Assembly (NCBI GenBank): GCA_021814895.1
Contig: JAKAHN010000055.1
Location: forward strand, 1 to 5,610
Length of the DNA: 5,610 nt
Reading direction: 5' to 3'
Source: a bacterium
GTDB taxonomy: Bacteria; Patescibacteriota; Minisyncoccia; Phycocordibacterales; 2-02-FULL-43-11
Shown here one piece after another: positions 5,471 through 5,610 of the stretch. Both the position numbers and the translations under genes were made by a program. A model generated the notes under the pieces. It was not told the origin of the DNA and did not search any database. It was given only the letters and a program-made list of their open reading frames with translations. Positions within the stretch are counted from its first letter, which is position 1, and each line of letters begins with the position of its first letter.

Positions 5471-5518
5471 TAGCCAAAGTGGGAAAGATGTGGGTGAAGG
5501 GGGGACAACTAAGTGGGG

Positions 5519-5559
5519 AACTAATAACCGATAACTTATAACTAATAACAAGTAATAAG
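5519..5559. repeat. Degenerate A/T-rich short tandem units
   Basis: AACTAATAAC occurs at 5519-5528 and exactly again at 5540-5549. A related CGATAACTTAT lies between them (5529-5539) and AAGTAATAAG follows (5550-5559), giving four units of 10-11 nt. The block lies in the non-coding region upstream of dnaB. No function is evident; helical-period spacing would suit protein binding or easy strand opening, but that is inference. Confidence 0.55.
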
Positions 5560-5588
5560 GGGAGTTGCTCCATCGATCATTTTGCTAT

Positions 5589-5594
5589 TTGACA
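5589..5594 (+). promoter_or_regulatory. -35 box TTGACA pointing out of the window
   Basis: A perfect TTGACA is found 17 bases before the window end, so its -10 box would fall just outside (from about 5612). If real, it drives a plus-strand gene divergent from dnaB that begins beyond the right edge. With only half a promoter visible, this stays tentative. Confidence 0.3.
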
Positions 5595-5610
5595 AGGTGA
5601 GGTTGTGGAA

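Noticed and set aside
5481..5518. G-quadruplex in the G-rich tract upstream of dnaB
   Set aside because: Four G runs exist, but the loops of 8 and 10 nt are longer than the usual limit, so it is mentioned only as part of a broader finding.
5542..5610. Tail of a minus-strand gene upstream of dnaB
   Set aside because: An open frame from the edge ends in TAG near 5557, but its ~22 residues match nothing I recognise and overlap the low-complexity repeat and the outward TTGACA.
5600..5610. DnaA box at the right edge (GTTGTGGAA)
   Set aside because: It matches only part of the complement of TTATCCACA and is cut by the window end; one partial site is not evidence for an origin.
1..5610. CRISPR array, tRNA or rRNA gene, transposase or toxin-antitoxin pair
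   Set aside because: No regularly spaced identical repeats, cloverleaf with TTCGA-type T-loop, rRNA motif, or transposase or toxin motifs were found in reading the window.

Overview
The window looks like a piece of a small-genome, AT-rich bacterium, probably Candidate Phyla Radiation and most likely Parcubacteria-like. This is inferred from gene style, not from any marker search. The genes are compact, Lys/Ile/Asn-rich and closely packed. All stops fit the standard code: recR ends on TGA at the normal family length, so recoding of TGA is unlikely. Ribosome binding sites are mostly absent, and several promoters place the -10 box almost on the start codon, suggesting leaderless mRNAs.

Left part (1-1950): a minus-strand pair, a GatB/YqeY-domain protein followed after 10 nt by the first 24 codons of an unrecognised gene, runs off the left edge. 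It diverges, across only 37 nt, from a plus-strand unit. That unit holds an RmuC-family protein (membrane anchor, coiled coil, PD-(D/E)XK-like nuclease core) and a small unrecognised 103-aa protein whose Shine-Dalgarno overlaps the rmuC end.

Middle (1950-3396): ribosomal protein L21 (rplU) has its own promoter, a 13-bp leader hairpin whose 3' arm touches the ATG, an unusual Lys-rich N-terminal extension and a strong intrinsic terminator. L27 does not follow it. Next comes a ~300-nt gene-free stretch that is not empty. A good -10 box is followed at once by a 266-nt element whose ends pair over 22 bp, with a second 14-bp stem inside and at least two internal arms. It is either a structured non-coding RNA or leader, or a MITE-like element with terminal inverted repeats ending in TA. 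It lies 30 nt upstream of a DoxX/DoxD-like four-helix membrane protein. A 14-bp two-way terminator separates that gene from the convergent recR.

Right part (3397-5610): recR and full-length dnaB form a minus-strand replication/repair unit (dnaB first, 15-nt gap). Upstream of dnaB is a 177-nt non-coding region with a G-rich tract, degenerate A/T repeats of about 10 nt, an imperfect 21-nt direct repeat and a perfect TTGACA pointing out of the window, which suggests a divergent gene just beyond the right edge.

The most interesting feature is the 2572-2837 element, followed by the L21 leader hairpin and the recurring near-leaderless promoter layout.
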